From contig BEIP01000091.1 in assembly GCA_002898955.1 (NCBI GenBank), positions 1 to 6,208 on the forward strand: a stretch of 6,208 nt of DNA. The letters are read 5' to 3'. Positions within the stretch are counted from its first letter, which is position 1. Every line of letters starts with the position of its first letter. The notes under the pieces are model-generated. The model saw nothing but the letters and a program-made list of their open reading frames with translations. It made no database searches and was not told the origin of the DNA. This stretch comes from a bacterium HR39. Its GTDB lineage: Bacteria > Pseudomonadota > Alphaproteobacteria > Geminicoccales > Geminicoccaceae. Of this stretch, positions 1-6,187 are shown piece after piece. The position numbers and the translations under genes were made by a program.

Positions 1-1889
1 AGCGCGTGGCGCGGCTGCTGGCCATGAACCGGCCCGGCACGGTGGTCTGGTGCATGGGCGGCACCCAGCACCACAACGGTAACAACAACACCCGTGCCTA
101 CTGCATCCTGATGCTGGCTCTGGGCAACATCGGAGTCGCGGGCGGCGGTGCCAACATCTTCCGCGGCCACGACAACGTGCAGGGGGCCACGGATCTCGGG
201 CTCGTCGCGCACGACCTGCCGGGCTACTACGGCCTTTCCGATGGTGCGTGGAAGCACTGGGCGCGGGTGTGGGACGTCGACTACGAGTGGCTGCTCGGCA
301 ACTTCGCGTCGAAGGAGCTCATGGAGCAGGCCGGCATCCCGGTCTCGCGCTGGATCGACGGCGTGCTCACCACGCCGGAGGAAGGGCTCGAGCAGCCGAA
401 CCCGATCCGGGCGATGTTCTTCTGGGGTCACGCCCCGAACTCGCAGACCCGCCTGCCGGAGATGAAGAAGGCGATGGAGCAGCTCGACCTGCTCGTCGTC
501 GTCGACCCCTATCCGACCTTCACGGCGGTGCTGCACGACCGCACCGACGGGGTCTACCTGCTGCCGGCGGCCACCCAGTTCGAGACCTCCGGCTCGGTGA
601 CGGCCTCCAACCGCTCGCTGCAGTGGCGCGAGAAGGTGGTGGAGCCGCTGTTCGAGAGCAAGCCGGACCACGAGATCATGTATCTCCTCGCGAAGAAGCT
701 CGACGAGGGGATCCCCGGCTTCTCGGAGAACCTGTTCAAGCACATTCAGGTGAACGGCACAGAGCCGGTGGTCGAGGACATCACCCGCGAGTTCAACCGC
801 GGCATGTGGACCATCGGCTACACCGGCCAGTCGCCGGAGCGGATCAAGCTCCACATGCAGTACCAGTACGCCTTCGACAAGACCACCCTGCAGGCCAAGG
901 GCGGCCCGGTCGACGGCGAATACTACGGCCTGCCGTGGCCGTGCTGGGGCAAGCCGGAACTCAAGCATCCGGGTACGCCGATCCTCTACGACACCAGCAA
1001 GCACGTGATGGAGGGCGGTCTGCCCTTCCGGGCGCGCTTCGGCGTGGAGTACGAGGGCGAGAACCTGCTGGCCGAGGGCAGCTGGACCAAGGGTTCGGAG
1101 ATCCAGGACGGCTATCCCGAGTTCACCATGGAGCTGCTGATGCAGCTCGGCTGGGACAAGGACCTCACGCCCGAGGAGCGGCAGGTCATCGAGTCCATCG
1201 CCGGGCCCAAGACCAACTGGAAGACCGACCTCTCCGGCGGCATCCAGCGGGTGGCCCTGATGCACGGCTGCGCGCCCTTCGGCAACGCCAAGGCGCGCTG
1301 CTACGTGTGGAACTTCCCGGATCCGATCCCGCTGCACCGGGAGCCGCTGTACACGCCGCGGCGTGACCTGGTCGCCAAGTATCCGACCTACGAGGACCGG
1401 AAGTTCTACCGTCTGCCCACCCTCTACCGGTCGGTTCAGGAGAAGGACTGGTCGAAGGACTATCCGATCATCCTCACCTCGGGCCGTCTGGTGGAGTACG
1501 AGGGCGGCGGCGACGAGACCCGCTCCAATCTGTGGCTGGCCGAGCTGCAGCAGCACATGTTCGTGGAGATCAACCCGTACGACGCCAACTCGCTCGGCAT
1601 CCGCGACGGCCAGATGGTGTGGGTCGAGGGTCCGCCGAACCCCTCGGGCGTGTCCGGCCGGGTGCTGGTGATGGCCATGGTCACGGAGCGCGTGGGCCGC
1701 GGCGTCGCCTTCATGCCGTTCCACTTCGGCGGCTGGTTCCAGGGCGAGGACCGGCGGCACAAGTACCCGGCGGGTACGGATCCGTACGTGCTGGGCGAGG
1801 CATGCAACACCGCCCAGACCTACGGCTACGACTCCGTGACCCAGATGCAGGAGACCAAGACCACGCTGTGCCGGATCCGGCCTGCGTGA
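1..1889 (+). CDS. fdhA: Formate dehydrogenase alpha (catalytic) subunit, FDH3 type, 5'-truncated by window edge
   Basis: Molybdopterin-dependent catalytic subunit that oxidises formate to CO2, probably in the periplasm. About 628 codons are visible (first full codon at 3-5). Whole proteins of the family run to roughly 900-1000 residues, so the N-terminal part is outside the window: Tat signal, first [4Fe-4S] site and catalytic Cys/Sec. The GTG at 6 is therefore not the true start. Visible signatures are the family segment with TQHHNG, NTRAY and LGNIGVAGGG (about 75-150), the cofactor-contact motif RGHDNVQGATDLG (162-200), FFWGHAPNSQT (417-449), LPAATQFETSGS with NRSLQWRE (about 560-630), and a C-terminal molybdopterin-dinucleotide-binding domain from about 1461 (YPIILTSGR ... 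NTAQTYGYDSVTQMQETK). No frameshift is seen. A strong Shine-Dalgarno, GGAGGT at 1891-1896, follows the stop and leads straight into fdhB, so the two are co-transcribed. Other MopB enzymes such as nitrate reductase are unlikely given the motifs and the beta and gamma partners. Confidence 0.95.
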   Translation, partial: RVARLLAMNRPGTVVWCMGGTQHHNGNNNTRAYCILMLALGNIGVAGGGANIFRGHDNVQGATDLGLVAHDLPGYYGLSDGAWKHWARVWDVDYEWLLGNFASKELMEQAGIPVSRWIDGVLTTPEEGLEQPNPIRAMFFWGHAPNSQTRLPEMKKAMEQLDLLVVVDPYPTFTAVLHDRTDGVYLLPAATQFETSGSVTASNRSLQWREKVVEPLFESKPDHEIMYLLAKKLDEGIPGFSENLFKHIQVNGTEPVVEDITREFNRGMWTIGYTGQSPERIKLHMQYQYAFDKTTLQAKGGPVDGEYYGLPWPCWGKPELKHPGTPILYDTSKHVMEGGLPFRARFGVEYEGENLLAEGSWTKGSEIQDGYPEFTMELLMQLGWDKDLTPEERQVIESIAGPKTNWKTDLSGGIQRVALMHGCAPFGNAKARCYVWNFPDPIPLHREPLYTPRRDLVAKYPTYEDRKFYRLPTLYRSVQEKDWSKDYPIILTSGRLVEYEGGGDETRSNLWLAELQQHMFVEINPYDANSLGIRDGQMVWVEGPPNPSGVSGRVLVMAMVTERVGRGVAFMPFHFGGWFQGEDRRHKYPAGTDPYVLGEACNTAQTYGYDSVTQMQETKTTLCRIRPA

Positions 1890-1901
1890 GGGAGGTGAAC
1901 C

Positions 1902-2498
1902 ATGGCACGCATGCGCTTCCTGTGCGACGCCGAGCGCTGCATCGAGTGCAACGCCTGCGTCACCGCCTGCAAGAACGAGCACCTCGTCCCGTGGGGCATC
2001 AACCGGCGCCGTGTGGTCACCATCAACGACGGCGTGCCGGGGGAGCGGTCCATCTCCATCGCCTGCATGCACTGCTCGGATGCGCCGTGCATGGCCGTGT
2101 GCCCGGTGGACTGCTTCTACCAGACGGCCGAGGGCATCGTCCTGTGGAACAAGGACCTGTGCATCGGCTGCGGCTACTGCTTCTACGCCTGCCCGTTCGG
2201 GGCGCCGCAGTATCCGCAGGCGGGCAACCTCGGCACCCGCGGCAAGATGGACAAGTGCACCTTCTGCGCCGGCGGTCCCGAACCGGTCGGCAGCGTGGAG
2301 GAGTTCACGAAGTACGGCCGCAACCGCATCGCCGAGGGCAAGCTGCCGCTGTGTGCGGAGATGTGCGCCACCAAGGCGCTCCTGGCGGGTGACGGGGACG
2401 TGATCGCCGACATCTACCGCGAGCGGGTGGTTGCGCGCGGCTTCGGCTCCGGTGCCTGGGGCTGGGGCACCGCCTACGGCATCAAGGGCGGCATCTGA
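1902..2498 (+). CDS. fdhB: Formate dehydrogenase FDH3-type beta subunit, four [4Fe-4S] clusters
   Basis: Electron-transfer subunit of 198 residues linking the molybdopterin subunit to cytochrome b. Sixteen cysteines fall in the classic polyferredoxin pattern: C13/C16/C19/C23, C55/C58/C63/C67, C87/C90/C93/C97, and C119/C122 with C151/C155. This is enough for four cubane clusters. C8 and C71 are extra. The opening MARMRFLCDAERCIECN, the central GERSISIACMHCSDAPC and the tail GFGSGAWGWGTAYG are hallmarks of FDH3-type beta subunits as I know them. The start is fixed by GGAGGT at 1891-1896, 5 bp before the ATG, and 12 bp separate it from the fdhA stop. There is no signal peptide and no C-terminal membrane helix, unlike E. 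coli FdnH (about 294 residues). It is probably exported with FdhA as a Tat hitch-hiker and held by FdhC. The short form is normal for this subfamily. Confidence 0.97.
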   Translation: MARMRFLCDAERCIECNACVTACKNEHLVPWGINRRRVVTINDGVPGERSISIACMHCSDAPCMAVCPVDCFYQTAEGIVLWNKDLCIGCGYCFYACPFGAPQYPQAGNLGTRGKMDKCTFCAGGPEPVGSVEEFTKYGRNRIAEGKLPLCAEMCATKALLAGDGDVIADIYRERVVARGFGSGAWGWGTAYGIKGGI

Positions 2499-2512
2499 CG
2501 AACCGCGGCGGA

Positions 2513-2530
2513 CCGCGGCTGTCGCCGCGG
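2513..2530 (+). repeat. Small 7-bp hairpin upstream of the main stem-loop
   Basis: CCGCGGC (2513-2519) pairs with GCCGCGG (2524-2530) around a TGTC loop. It sits 14 bp after the fdhB stop and about 20 bp before the larger 14-bp hairpin. Such stems arise easily in DNA this GC-rich, so it is only notable as part of a tandem pair. Confidence 0.4.
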
Positions 2531-2549
2531 CCCGCCCGGCCGCGGTGCG

Positions 2550-2580
2550 GGCGGGGCGGCGGGAAACCCGCCGCCCCGCC
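2550..2580 (+). terminator. Perfect 14-bp GC hairpin with AAA loop, terminator- or attenuator-like
   Basis: The left arm 2550-2563 (GGCGGGGCGGCGGG) is the exact reverse complement of 2567-2580, around a loop of AAA at 2564-2566. It begins 51 bp after the fdhB stop. The following bases (GTTGCCCGCG) contain no T tract, so it is not a canonical intrinsic terminator. Partial termination, mRNA 3'-end protection of an fdhAB transcript, or a processing site are all possible. Structure is read directly; function is inferred. Confidence 0.6.
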
Positions 2581-2614
2581 GTTGCCCGCGGGCTGCTGAA
2601 CGGGATGGTGCGCG

Positions 2615-2860
2615 ATGGCACAGGCTCCGACGGAGCACGGGCGGGCGGACGACGGCATGCCGCTGTGGCTGCGGCTGCCGCTGGCCATGGCCATCCTCCT
2701 GCTCCTGCTGTGGGCCTCCTGGGGATTCCGCGAGCGCCTGCAGGCGTACGGCCCGGTGGACCTCGAGAAGGGTTCCTATCCGCTGGCCGCCGAGAAGGGG
2801 CCTCCGCCCGACGCGGTGGAGGCGACGCGGCTGCGGGCGCGCGAGCTGTTCGCGCCCTGA
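2615..2860 (+). CDS. Small single-helix membrane protein of unknown function (81 aa) between fdhB and fdhC
   Basis: I do not recognise a family. The 81-residue product has a short polar N terminus (residues 1-14), one strongly hydrophobic helix (about 17-37, containing LAMAILLLLLWASW), then a charged tail of about 44 residues ending RARELFAP. An in-frame TGA at 2597-2599 rules out a longer protein, and no start codon lies between it and the ATG at 2615. The Shine-Dalgarno is weak. Met15 (ATG at 2657) is an alternative start that would put the helix right at the N terminus. The stop is 17 bp before the fdhC ATG, which fits co-translation. By position and topology it could be an extra membrane subunit or assembly factor of the dehydrogenase, perhaps helping to hold FdhB, which lacks an anchor helix. 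That role is inference only. Confidence 0.7.
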   Translation: MAQAPTEHGRADDGMPLWLRLPLAMAILLLLLWASWGFRERLQAYGPVDLEKGSYPLAAEKGPPPDAVEATRLRARELFAP

Positions 2861-2877
2861 ACCGCTGGGGACGATCC

Positions 2878-4251
2878 ATGTCGCGAACCGATCGCATCCG
2901 GCGCTACTTCGGCCTCGCCGGCATCGTCGGCATGTTCTGGGTGGTGCCCTTCCTGCTGGTCTCGGCCCAGGCGCCCGAGCCGGCCGGTCCGACGCCGGCG
3001 GGCGAGCGGGTCGCGCCGGCGCCGTCCGGCGTGCGTCCGCCGGAGCTGGGCGTGCCCCTGCTGGTCCCGGACGAGGAGGCGGCGAAGGATCCGGCGCGGG
3101 CGCTGGAGGAGACCTACCGCCGCATGCACGCACCGGTGACCCCGCCGCGGCTGCCGCGGGGGGCCGAGCGGGCTGAGGGTGCGCCGCTGCCGCCGGGGGC
3201 CGGCGTCGAGCAGCTCGTCCACCCGCCGCTTTCCGCTCCGATCGAGGCGCGTCCACCGGAGGCGCGCGTTCCGCCGCCGGGCCCTCAGGCCCTGCCGGTG
3301 ACCGCCATACCCCAGCCCGCGCGCACCGACATGTGGCGGGACATCCGTCGCGGCGTGGCCGGCTATGTGCCCGTACCCGACCCCGTGGCCGGCATCGCCA
3401 TCCAGTCGGAGGGCGAGGCGTGGCGCACCGTCCGGCTCGGGGCCTATCGCGCCTATGCCGCCTGGTTCCTCGCGCTGGTGGTGGCGCTGCTCGCCGTGTT
3501 CTACATCCTGCGCGGGCGCATCCGCCTCGACCATCCGCCCACCGGCATCCGCATCCCGCGGTTCAATGTCCTCGAGCGCTTCACCCACTGGCTCACCGCC
3601 GTCTGCTTCATCGTTCTGGCCATCACCGGCCTCAACCTCATGTACGGCCGCGACGTGCTGATGCCGCTCCTCGGCAAGGAGACCTTCGCGGCCCTCACCA
3701 TGTGGGGCAAGCAGCTGCACGACTCGCTGGCTTTCGGCTTCATGCTGGGCGTGGCGCTCATGTTCGTGCAGTGGGTGTGGTACAACCTGCCCACGCGGGT
3801 GGACATCCAGTGGCTGCTGCGCGGCGGCGGTCTTTTCGGCGGCGGCCACCCCCCGGCGTGGAAGTTCAACGCCGGCCAGAAGCTGATCTTCTGGATCGTC
3901 GTGCTGGGCGGGCTGTCCCTTTCGATGTCGGGGCTGCAGCTGCTGTTTCCGTACCAGTTCCACTACTTCGACACGACGTTCCGCATCCTGAACGAATGGT
4001 TCGGGACGAACCTCCCCACCGGCCTCACGCCCATCGCCGAACAGCAGCTCGCCACGCTGTGGCACGGCACGGTCGCCACCTTCATGATCGGCGTCATCCT
4101 CGCCCACATCTACATCGGCTCGCTGGGCATGGAGGGCGCCTTCGGGGCCATGTGGGACGGCGAGGTGGACCTCGAGTGGGCGCGCGAGCACCACAGCCTG
4201 TGGGTCGAGCAGCTGGAACGGCAGGGCGTCCTGCCGCAGGCGGCGGAATGA
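2878..4251 (+). CDS. fdhC: Formate dehydrogenase gamma subunit, diheme cytochrome b, with long proline-rich N-terminal extension
   Basis: Membrane cytochrome b of 457 residues that takes electrons from FdhB and reduces quinone. Residues 1-30 form a signal or signal-anchor (RIRR, then a hydrophobic run to VSAQA). Residues 31-150 are a low-complexity segment with 30 prolines in 120 residues. The conserved part begins near AGIAIQSEGEAWR (171-183), followed by membrane helices at about 191-211, 233-253, 281-301, 334-356 and 391-414. Likely heme b ligands are H237 (RFTHW), H281 (LHDS), H396 (LWHGT) and H410 (AHIYIG). Positive residues (RGRIR, the RFNVLER loop) place the loop after the first core helix in the cytoplasm. 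C-terminal signatures are GSLGMEGAFGAM and EHHSLWVEQ. The ATG at 2878 has GGGGA 6 bp upstream. The same frame stays open back to 2431 inside fdhB, but that extension lacks membrane or family features and is rejected. The stop overlaps the next start (ATGA). Confidence 0.95.
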   Translation: MSRTDRIRRYFGLAGIVGMFWVVPFLLVSAQAPEPAGPTPAGERVAPAPSGVRPPELGVPLLVPDEEAAKDPARALEETYRRMHAPVTPPRLPRGAERAEGAPLPPGAGVEQLVHPPLSAPIEARPPEARVPPPGPQALPVTAIPQPARTDMWRDIRRGVAGYVPVPDPVAGIAIQSEGEAWRTVRLGAYRAYAAWFLALVVALLAVFYILRGRIRLDHPPTGIRIPRFNVLERFTHWLTAVCFIVLAITGLNLMYGRDVLMPLLGKETFAALTMWGKQLHDSLAFGFMLGVALMFVQWVWYNLPTRVDIQWLLRGGGLFGGGHPPAWKFNAGQKLIFWIVVLGGLSLSMSGLQLLFPYQFHYFDTTFRILNEWFGTNLPTGLTPIAEQQLATLWHGTVATFMIGVILAHIYIGSLGMEGAFGAMWDGEVDLEWAREHHSLWVEQLERQGVLPQAAE

Positions 4252-4628
4252 CGCCGATGCGCAGACTCGCGGCACTCCCGACCACGGTGGTCGGCCTGCT
4301 GGCCGCGGGCGCCGTGGCGGCGCTCACGCCCGAGCAGGCGGCCGAACGCGTGGCGGAGCGCTACGGGGTCGAGGTGCTGCGGGTACGCGAGCTGCGGATC
4401 GACCACCGGCGGATCTACGCGCTCACGGTCGTGCAGCCGGGGGGCGACCGGAACGGCGCCTTCCAGATCGGCGAGCTGTGGGTGGACTCGGAGACCGGCG
4501 AGCCGGTGCCGCGCCTGCTGCACCGGGCCGAGGGCTACGAACTGCCGCCGCCGCGCGTGTCCGGCATTCCCGAGCCCACCGCCCGCGAGCTGCGCGAGTG
4601 GAGCTTCGAGGGTCCGCCGCCGCACTGA
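4248..4628 (+). CDS. Secreted PepSY-like domain protein (126 aa)
   Basis: The start at 4248 overlaps the fdhC stop in an ATGA, so translation is probably coupled. A second in-frame ATG at 4257 would also leave a workable signal. Residues 1-24 are a Sec-type signal (MRR, then a hydrophobic stretch ending GAVA) with likely cleavage after A24. Residues about 27-80 resemble a PepSY domain: a helix (TPEQAAERVAERYG), then strands with a basic RIDHRRIYALTVVQ segment, then IGELWVDSETGEPV. The last 45 residues are proline- and acid-rich (YELPPPRVSGIPEPTARELRE). PepSY domains occur in periplasmic and membrane proteins and are linked to protease inhibition and to redox or metal-related systems. No catalytic residue or heme motif is present. 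A role as periplasmic chaperone or modulator of the neighbouring dehydrogenase or cytochrome is inference. The PepSY assignment is made by eye. Confidence 0.8.
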   Translation: MTPMRRLAALPTTVVGLLAAGAVAALTPEQAAERVAERYGVEVLRVRELRIDHRRIYALTVVQPGGDRNGAFQIGELWVDSETGEPVPRLLHRAEGYELPPPRVSGIPEPTARELREWSFEGPPPH

Positions 4629-4637
4629 GGTCCGGCC

Positions 4638-5999
4638 ATGAGCGAGCCCGTCCGTCCGCGCCTCCCGATGGTCCTGCTGGCCGCCCTGTCCGTGGTGCTC
4701 GCCGTCGGCCGCGCCGGGGCCGGCGAGCCGTGGGTGGTGCACGGCGGGCCGGTGCGGGATCTGGCGGCGGTGCCGGGCACGGAGACGGTCGCGAGCGTCG
4801 GCTTCGACTATGCTCTCGCCCTCACCTCCCTCGCCGACGGGGGGTTGCTGCTCCGTATCACCGCCCACGACGATCCCGCCACGGCGGTGGCGGTGCTGCC
4901 GGACGGCAGCGCCGTGCTCACGGCCGGCGACGACGCGACGGTGGCCCTCTGGGGCCTGCCGGAGGGGCGCGAGCCGGCCCGCCGCCGCGCGCATGCCGGC
5001 AAGATCGGTGACCTGACGGTGGCGGCGGACGGCACGCTCGCGGCGAGCGCCGGCTGGGACGGGGCGGTGGTGGTCTGGCGGCTGCCGGAACTCGCCGAGG
5101 TCCGCCGCTTCACCGATCCGGCCGCCCGCTTCACCTCGGTGGCCTTCGCACCGGGCGGCGATGCGCTCGTGGCCTCCGACCACGCCGGGGCCCTGCGGGC
5201 CTGGCGGCTGTCGGACGGGCGGCCACTGTGGCAGAGGGAAGGCGCGGGCTTCCCGATCACCCACATCCGCGTCCGCGGGCAGCGGATCTATGCGGGGCTC
5301 GTCGACGGCACGATCCGCGGCTACGACCTCGCCGAGGGGCGCGAGGTGGTGCGGCTAGAGGGGCAGGAGCGGCCGGTTACGGCGCTGGATGCGGATCCCG
5401 CCGGCCGGATCCTCGCGAGCGGCACCGCGAAGGGGACCATATACCTCTGGAACGTCCCCGAAGCGCGCGGCGAGCGCGTGATCCGCAGCCCCGGCGGGCC
5501 GGTGTGGGCGCTCGCCTTCACTCCGGACGGCGGGCGGCTGGTCTCCGGCCACGACGACGGGGCGCTCCGGCTGTGGAGCGTTCCCGACGGCGCCTTCCTC
5601 GCCGGCCCGCTCGTGACCTTCGTGGCGGCCAGCGGGCGCCTCGCCGCGGGTGACGCGGACGATCCCGGCGCGCGCATGTTCCGCAAGTGTGCCGTGTGCC
5701 ATTCGCTCACGCCCGATTCCGAGAACCGGGCCGGGCCCACCTTCCACCGGCTGATGGGCCGGCCGGCGGGTGCGGTTCCGGGCTATCCCTACAGCGAGGC
5801 CCTGAAGAAGAGCGGCATCGTGTGGACGAAAGAGACGCTGGAGAAGCTCTTCGAGCTGGGTCCGCACGAGTTCGTGCCGGGATCGCGCATGCCGCTGCAG
5901 AAGATCGCGGATCCGGAGCTGCGCCGGGCGCTGGTCGACTACATCGCGCGGATCACCGGCGCCGGGGCGACGCAGGTGCAGAACGGAGGGAGCGGATGA
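4638..5999 (+). CDS. Secreted WD40 beta-propeller fused to C-terminal class I cytochrome c (453 aa)
   Basis: Residues 1-28 form a signal peptide (hydrophobic 10-23, likely cleavage after AGA at 28). Seven WD40-like blades follow at about 34-65, 77-107, 118-150, 162-191, 204-232, 245-273 and 286-315. Each has the pattern of xVxxLAxxPDGxxLxSxxxDGxxxLW, and most end in LW, VW, AW or YD. Seven blades are enough to close a propeller. A linker leads to a class I cytochrome c: CAVCH at 351-355 binds one heme covalently with H355 as proximal ligand. The AGPTFHRLMGRPAG segment, YPYSEALKKSGIVW and M418 in GSRMPLQKI (distal ligand) follow. It should fold in the periplasm and needs cytochrome c maturation. 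The ATG has TGAGGT upstream, GAGG ending 7 bp away, and lies 9 bp after the PepSY gene. The operon context suggests electron transfer or docking with the formate dehydrogenase. It has no NirS-type d1 heme features that I can see, and its propeller is WD40-like rather than NirS-like. Confidence 0.9.
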   Translation: MSEPVRPRLPMVLLAALSVVLAVGRAGAGEPWVVHGGPVRDLAAVPGTETVASVGFDYALALTSLADGGLLLRITAHDDPATAVAVLPDGSAVLTAGDDATVALWGLPEGREPARRRAHAGKIGDLTVAADGTLAASAGWDGAVVVWRLPELAEVRRFTDPAARFTSVAFAPGGDALVASDHAGALRAWRLSDGRPLWQREGAGFPITHIRVRGQRIYAGLVDGTIRGYDLAEGREVVRLEGQERPVTALDADPAGRILASGTAKGTIYLWNVPEARGERVIRSPGGPVWALAFTPDGGRLVSGHDDGALRLWSVPDGAFLAGPLVTFVAASGRLAAGDADDPGARMFRKCAVCHSLTPDSENRAGPTFHRLMGRPAGAVPGYPYSEALKKSGIVWTKETLEKLFELGPHEFVPGSRMPLQKIADPELRRALVDYIARITGAGATQVQNGGSG

Positions 6000-6187
6000 A
6001 GGCCTTTCTCGCCGCACTGGTGGCGGCCATCCTGATCTTCGTCGCGGCCCAGGTGGCCTTCACCTGGCTGCAGCCGGCCACGAGCTCGGCGGTGGCGAAG
6101 AGCGTGCCGGGCTCGGTCCGCCTCGATCCGGTGGACCTGCCGTCGCCCCACGGAACGCTGCGCAGGCTGCCGCAGACGGGCGAGTGA
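5996..6187 (+). CDS. Small signal-anchored periplasmic protein of unknown function (63 aa)
   Basis: The start overlaps the stop of the WD40-cytochrome c gene (ATGA) and is preceded by a good Shine-Dalgarno, GGAGG at 5985-5989, 6 bp away. The product opens with MKAF and a hydrophobic helix (about 3-25: LAALVAAILIFVAAQVAFTWL). A polar tail of about 38 residues follows, rich in Pro, Ser and Arg and ending RRLPQTGE. The helix is long for a cleaved signal and no clear AxA site follows it closely, so an N-terminal anchor with a periplasmic tail is favoured. There are no cysteines and no heme motif. I recognise no family. Coupling to the cytochrome gene suggests a partner or assembly factor, but this is not demonstrated. 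Confidence 0.75.
   Translation: MKAFLAALVAAILIFVAAQVAFTWLQPATSSAVAKSVPGSVRLDPVDLPSPHGTLRRLPQTGE

Larger units (their letters stand above)
2499..2614 (+). other. Intergenic region between fdhB and the 81-residue ORF, with two hairpins
   Basis: This is the only sizeable non-coding gap in the window, 116 bp and extremely G+C rich. It holds two inverted repeats (2513-2530 and 2550-2580) and four copies of CCGCGG (2503, 2513, 2525, 2540). No AT-rich -10 element, sigma-54 box or recognisable operator was seen, so a promoter here cannot be supported. It may separate an fdhAB segment from the fdhC segment at the RNA level. Confidence 0.7.

Noticed and set aside
6..8. GTG at 6 as the start of fdhA
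   Set aside because: The frame is open to the left edge, and homologous FDH alpha subunits extend several hundred residues further N-terminal. The GTG is an internal Val codon.
248..1366. 372-codon plus-strand open frame in another frame of fdhA
   Set aside because: It lies entirely within the clear fdhA reading frame and gives Arg/Ala/Gly-rich sequence without domain features.
2499..2614. Internal promoter for the downstream genes
   Set aside because: No plausible -10 or -35 element or other sigma-factor box is visible; the gap is almost wholly G/C.
2431..2877. N-terminal extension of fdhC back into fdhB
   Set aside because: The frame is open, but the added sequence is Arg/Ala/Gly low complexity and overlaps fdhB and the 81-residue ORF. 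The ATG at 2878 begins a typical signal sequence with GGGGA 6 bp upstream.
2474..3256. 260-codon minus-strand open frame across the fdhB-fdhC gap
   Set aside because: Ala/Pro/Arg-rich translation of GC-rich DNA. It conflicts with fdhC and the 81-residue ORF and has no ribosome site or domain.
2776..4275. 499-codon open frame on the minus strand opposite fdhC
   Set aside because: It is antisense to a clear membrane cytochrome b. The product is His/Arg/Gln-rich low-complexity sequence with no recognisable domain, as expected from reading GC-rich codons backwards.
4110..5264. 384-codon open frame on the minus strand opposite the PepSY and WD40 genes
   Set aside because: It crosses two genes with strong domain evidence on the plus strand. 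The composition is antisense-like (Arg, His, Gly repeats) with no motif.
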